Shown piece by piece: positions 62,541-64,000 of a stretch of 64,000 bases of DNA. The stretch is from Paenibacillus albicereus (GTDB lineage Bacteria > Bacillota > Bacilli > Paenibacillales > Paenibacillaceae). The stretch lies in NCBI RefSeq assembly GCF_012676905.1, contig NZ_CP051428.1, forward strand, positions 3,062,001 to 3,126,000, given 5' to 3'. The translations under genes and the position numbers were made by a program. The stretch's first letter is position 1, and every line of letters begins with the position of its first letter. Under the pieces are notes generated by a model, which did not search any database, was not told where the DNA came from, and was given only the letters and a program-made list of their open reading frames with translations.

Positions 62541-63542
62541 TCAGCCTCCGTTTTTCGTGTCGTTCGCCTGGCCTTCCGGCTTGGCGATGCTGCTCCGCAT
62601 CTGGGTGTCCGCCTCGACGTTCTTCAAGTTCATGTAATCCATGACGCCAAGCTTGCCGGACTTGAGCGCATCGGCCATCGCCAGCGGAACCTGGGATTCC
62701 GACTCGACGACGCGGGCTCTCATCTCGACGACTCGCGCCCTCATCTCCTGCTCCTGGGCGACGGCCATCGCGCGGCGCTCCTCGGCCTTCGCCTGGGCGA
62801 TGCGCTTGTCGGCCTCGGCTTGCTCCGTCTGCAGGTTGGCGCCGATGTTTTTGCCTACATCGACGTCCGCGATGTCGATCGACAGGATTTCGAACGCCGT
62901 GCCGGCGTCCAGCCCTTTTCCGAGAACGGTGCGCGAGATCAGGTCCGGGTTTTCCAGGACGTCCTTATGCGAGCCGGAAGAGCCGACGGTCGTGACGATG
63001 CCTTCCCCGACGCGCGCGATGATCGTCTCCTCGCCGGCGCCGCCGACGAGCCGCTCGATGTTGGCGCGCACCGTGACGCGTGCTTTGACTTTCACCTCGA
63101 TGCCGTCCTTGGCGACGGCGGCCACGGTCGGCGTCTCGATGACCTTTGGATTGACGCTCATCTGCACGGCCAGAAGCACGTCGCGGCCGGCCAGGTCGAT
63201 CGCCGCCGCACGGGCGAACTCCAGCTCGATGTTGGCGCGCTGGGCGGCGATCAGGGCATTGACGACGCGGTCGACGTTGCCGCCCGCCAAATAGTGGCTT
63301 TCCAGCTGGTTGATCGACAAGCCGAGGCCGGCCTTGGTCGCCTTGATCATCGGATTGACGATGCGGCTTGGCGTGACGCGCCGCAGGCGCATGGCGACGA
63401 GCGTGATGATGCCGATGCGCACGCCCGAGGCGAGAGCCGAGATCCAGAGCATGATCGGGAAGAAGCTTAGAAAGACGGCGATGACGATGACGGCGACGAT
63501 TGCGGCGACGACATATCCGACGCCTGCAAAATCCATATCCAT
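62541..63542 (-). CDS. floA: Flotillin-like protein FloA
   Basis: A membrane scaffold that organises functional microdomains. The 333-residue protein has an N-terminal membrane-embedded hairpin (about 5-45), an SPFH/band-7-type domain ([38 protein letters not shown]) and a Glu/Ala coiled coil ([18 protein letters not shown]). The ATG at 63542 has AAAGGAG 8 bases upstream. It follows nfeD after 16 bases, as in B. subtilis yqeZ-yqfA. Confidence 0.96.
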   Translation of the reverse strand: MDMDFAGVGYVVAAIVAVIVIAVFLSFFPIMLWISALASGVRIGIITLVAMRLRRVTPSRIVNPMIKATKAGLGLSINQLESHYLAGGNVDRVVNALIAAQRANIELEFARAAAIDLAGRDVLLAVQMSVNPKVIETPTVAAVAKDGIEVKVKARVTVRANIERLVGGAGEETIIARVGEGIVTTVGSSGSHKDVLENPDLISRTVLGKGLDAGTAFEILSIDIADVDVGKNIGANLQTEQAEADKRIAQAKAEERRAMAVAQEQEMRARVVEMRARVVESESQVPLAMADALKSGKLGVMDYMNLKNVEADTQMRSSIAKPEGQANDTKNGG

Positions 63543-63558
63543 TGAATCGACTCCTTTG

Positions 63559-64000
63559 TTAGTGGATTTCCTTGACGATGACGCGCGTACCCTCGACCCG
63601 CGAAACGACAACCCTGGCATGCTGAGCGATGAACTCGCCCGCCGTGACGACATCAATGCGTTCTCCGCCGATATCGACGATGCCCGCCGGGCGAAGCGCC
63701 GTCACCGTGACGCCCTGTTGTCCGAGGAGGCTCGATTTGGACGCCGAAGGCACGAAGCCTTCCTCGCTCGTCAATCGTTCTCTCAGGACGAAGCGGTTCC
63801 AGATCCCCCGTTCCTTGAAGCGGCGGGCGATCAGCGTGACGACGATGATCGCTGCGGCGAATGCCGACAGCATGGCGATCGTCGCCGTCGCCATGTCCTC
63901 GAAGCTGAACAGGATCGCGCGGACCAGCGCGGCCGCTCCCAGAATGCCGAGAATTCCGAAGCTCGGGACGAGCAGCTCCAGCACGAGCAGCACGATGCCG
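63559..64000 (-). CDS. NfeD family protein (C-terminal part)
   Basis: The gene enters from the right edge; 147 codons are visible. The residues are transmembrane segments ([20 protein letters not shown] and [18 protein letters not shown]) followed by a C-terminal OB-fold NfeD domain ([20 protein letters not shown] and [18 protein letters not shown]). NfeD proteins pair with flotillins; a ClpP-like protease domain, if present, would be outside the window. Confidence 0.93.
   Translation of the reverse strand, partial: GIVLLVLELLVPSFGILGILGAAALVRAILFSFEDMATATIAMLSAFAAAIIVVTLIARRFKERGIWNRFVLRERLTSEEGFVPSASKSSLLGQQGVTVTALRPAGIVDIGGERIDVVTAGEFIAQHARVVVSRVEGTRVIVKEIH

Overview
The window is 64 kb of high-GC chromosomal DNA from a spore-forming, Gram-positive Bacilli member, most likely Paenibacillaceae (Paenibacillus/Cohnella type). 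The evidence is a dcw cluster with spoVD, sporulation genes (rsfA, yqfC, yqfD, a YhcN/YlaJ lipoprotein), bacillithiol synthesis (bshC), a glycyl T-box upstream of a two-subunit GlyRS, S-layer-homology surface proteins, and the conserved Bacilli order floA-yqfC-yqfD-phoH-yqfF-ybeY-dgkA-cdd-era-yqzL-recO-glyQS-yqfL-yqxD-dnaG-sigA. No rRNA, tRNA, IS element, CRISPR array or prophage was found. Most genes are on the minus strand, and long open frames opposite them are GC-rich shadows.

Positions 1-10.8 kb (minus) hold the division and cell-wall operon mraZ-rsmH-ftsL-pbpB-spoVD-murE-murF-mraY-murD. murD runs off the left edge. Upstream of mraZ are 10-bp-spaced TGGG boxes that should be the MraZ operator. 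MurE carries the DNPR motif, which indicates meso-diaminopimelate peptidoglycan. MurF lies between murE and mraY and has an unusual Ala/Pro-rich insertion.

Positions 11-18 kb (minus) are the main accessory region. A GNAT acetyltransferase is followed by three tandem phage-tail-collar-domain proteins and a 1601-residue secreted protein with a DNRLRE-like N-terminus, 486-bp near-identical tandem repeats and three SLH domains. It looks like one transcription unit for a surface structure and is the best candidate here for an incompletely described system.

Positions 18-30 kb hold ahcY, bshC, a DUF3397 gene, a ketopantoate reductase-family gene, rsfA, divergent yqgY-like DUF2626, a secreted coiled-coil protein, an orphan solute-binding protein, a PIN-PhoH ATPase (ylaK-like), a sporulation lipoprotein, a 45-codon small ORF with its own signals, and an LCP-family enzyme. 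Positions 30-42 kb hold ylaH, typA, a divergent pair of TerC-family membrane proteins, a DUF1796 protein, the nifZ-thiI tRNA-thiolation pair, a lytic transglycosylase, DUF1540 and YpuI proteins, and a subtilisin-like protease with a long N-terminal region.

Positions 42.1-64 kb (minus) are the conserved macromolecular-synthesis region. It contains rnpB (apparently A-type architecture), yqfO, trmK, a membrane protein, sigA, dnaG, yqxD, the PPDK regulator, glyS, glyQ with a T-box leader, recO, yqzL, era, cdd, dgkA, ybeY, the 7TM-HD phosphodiesterase yqfF, phoH, yqfD, yqfC, a proline-rich membrane-anchored protein, floA and a partial nfeD. Well-formed intrinsic terminators and sigma-A-type promoters divide the window into clear transcription units.
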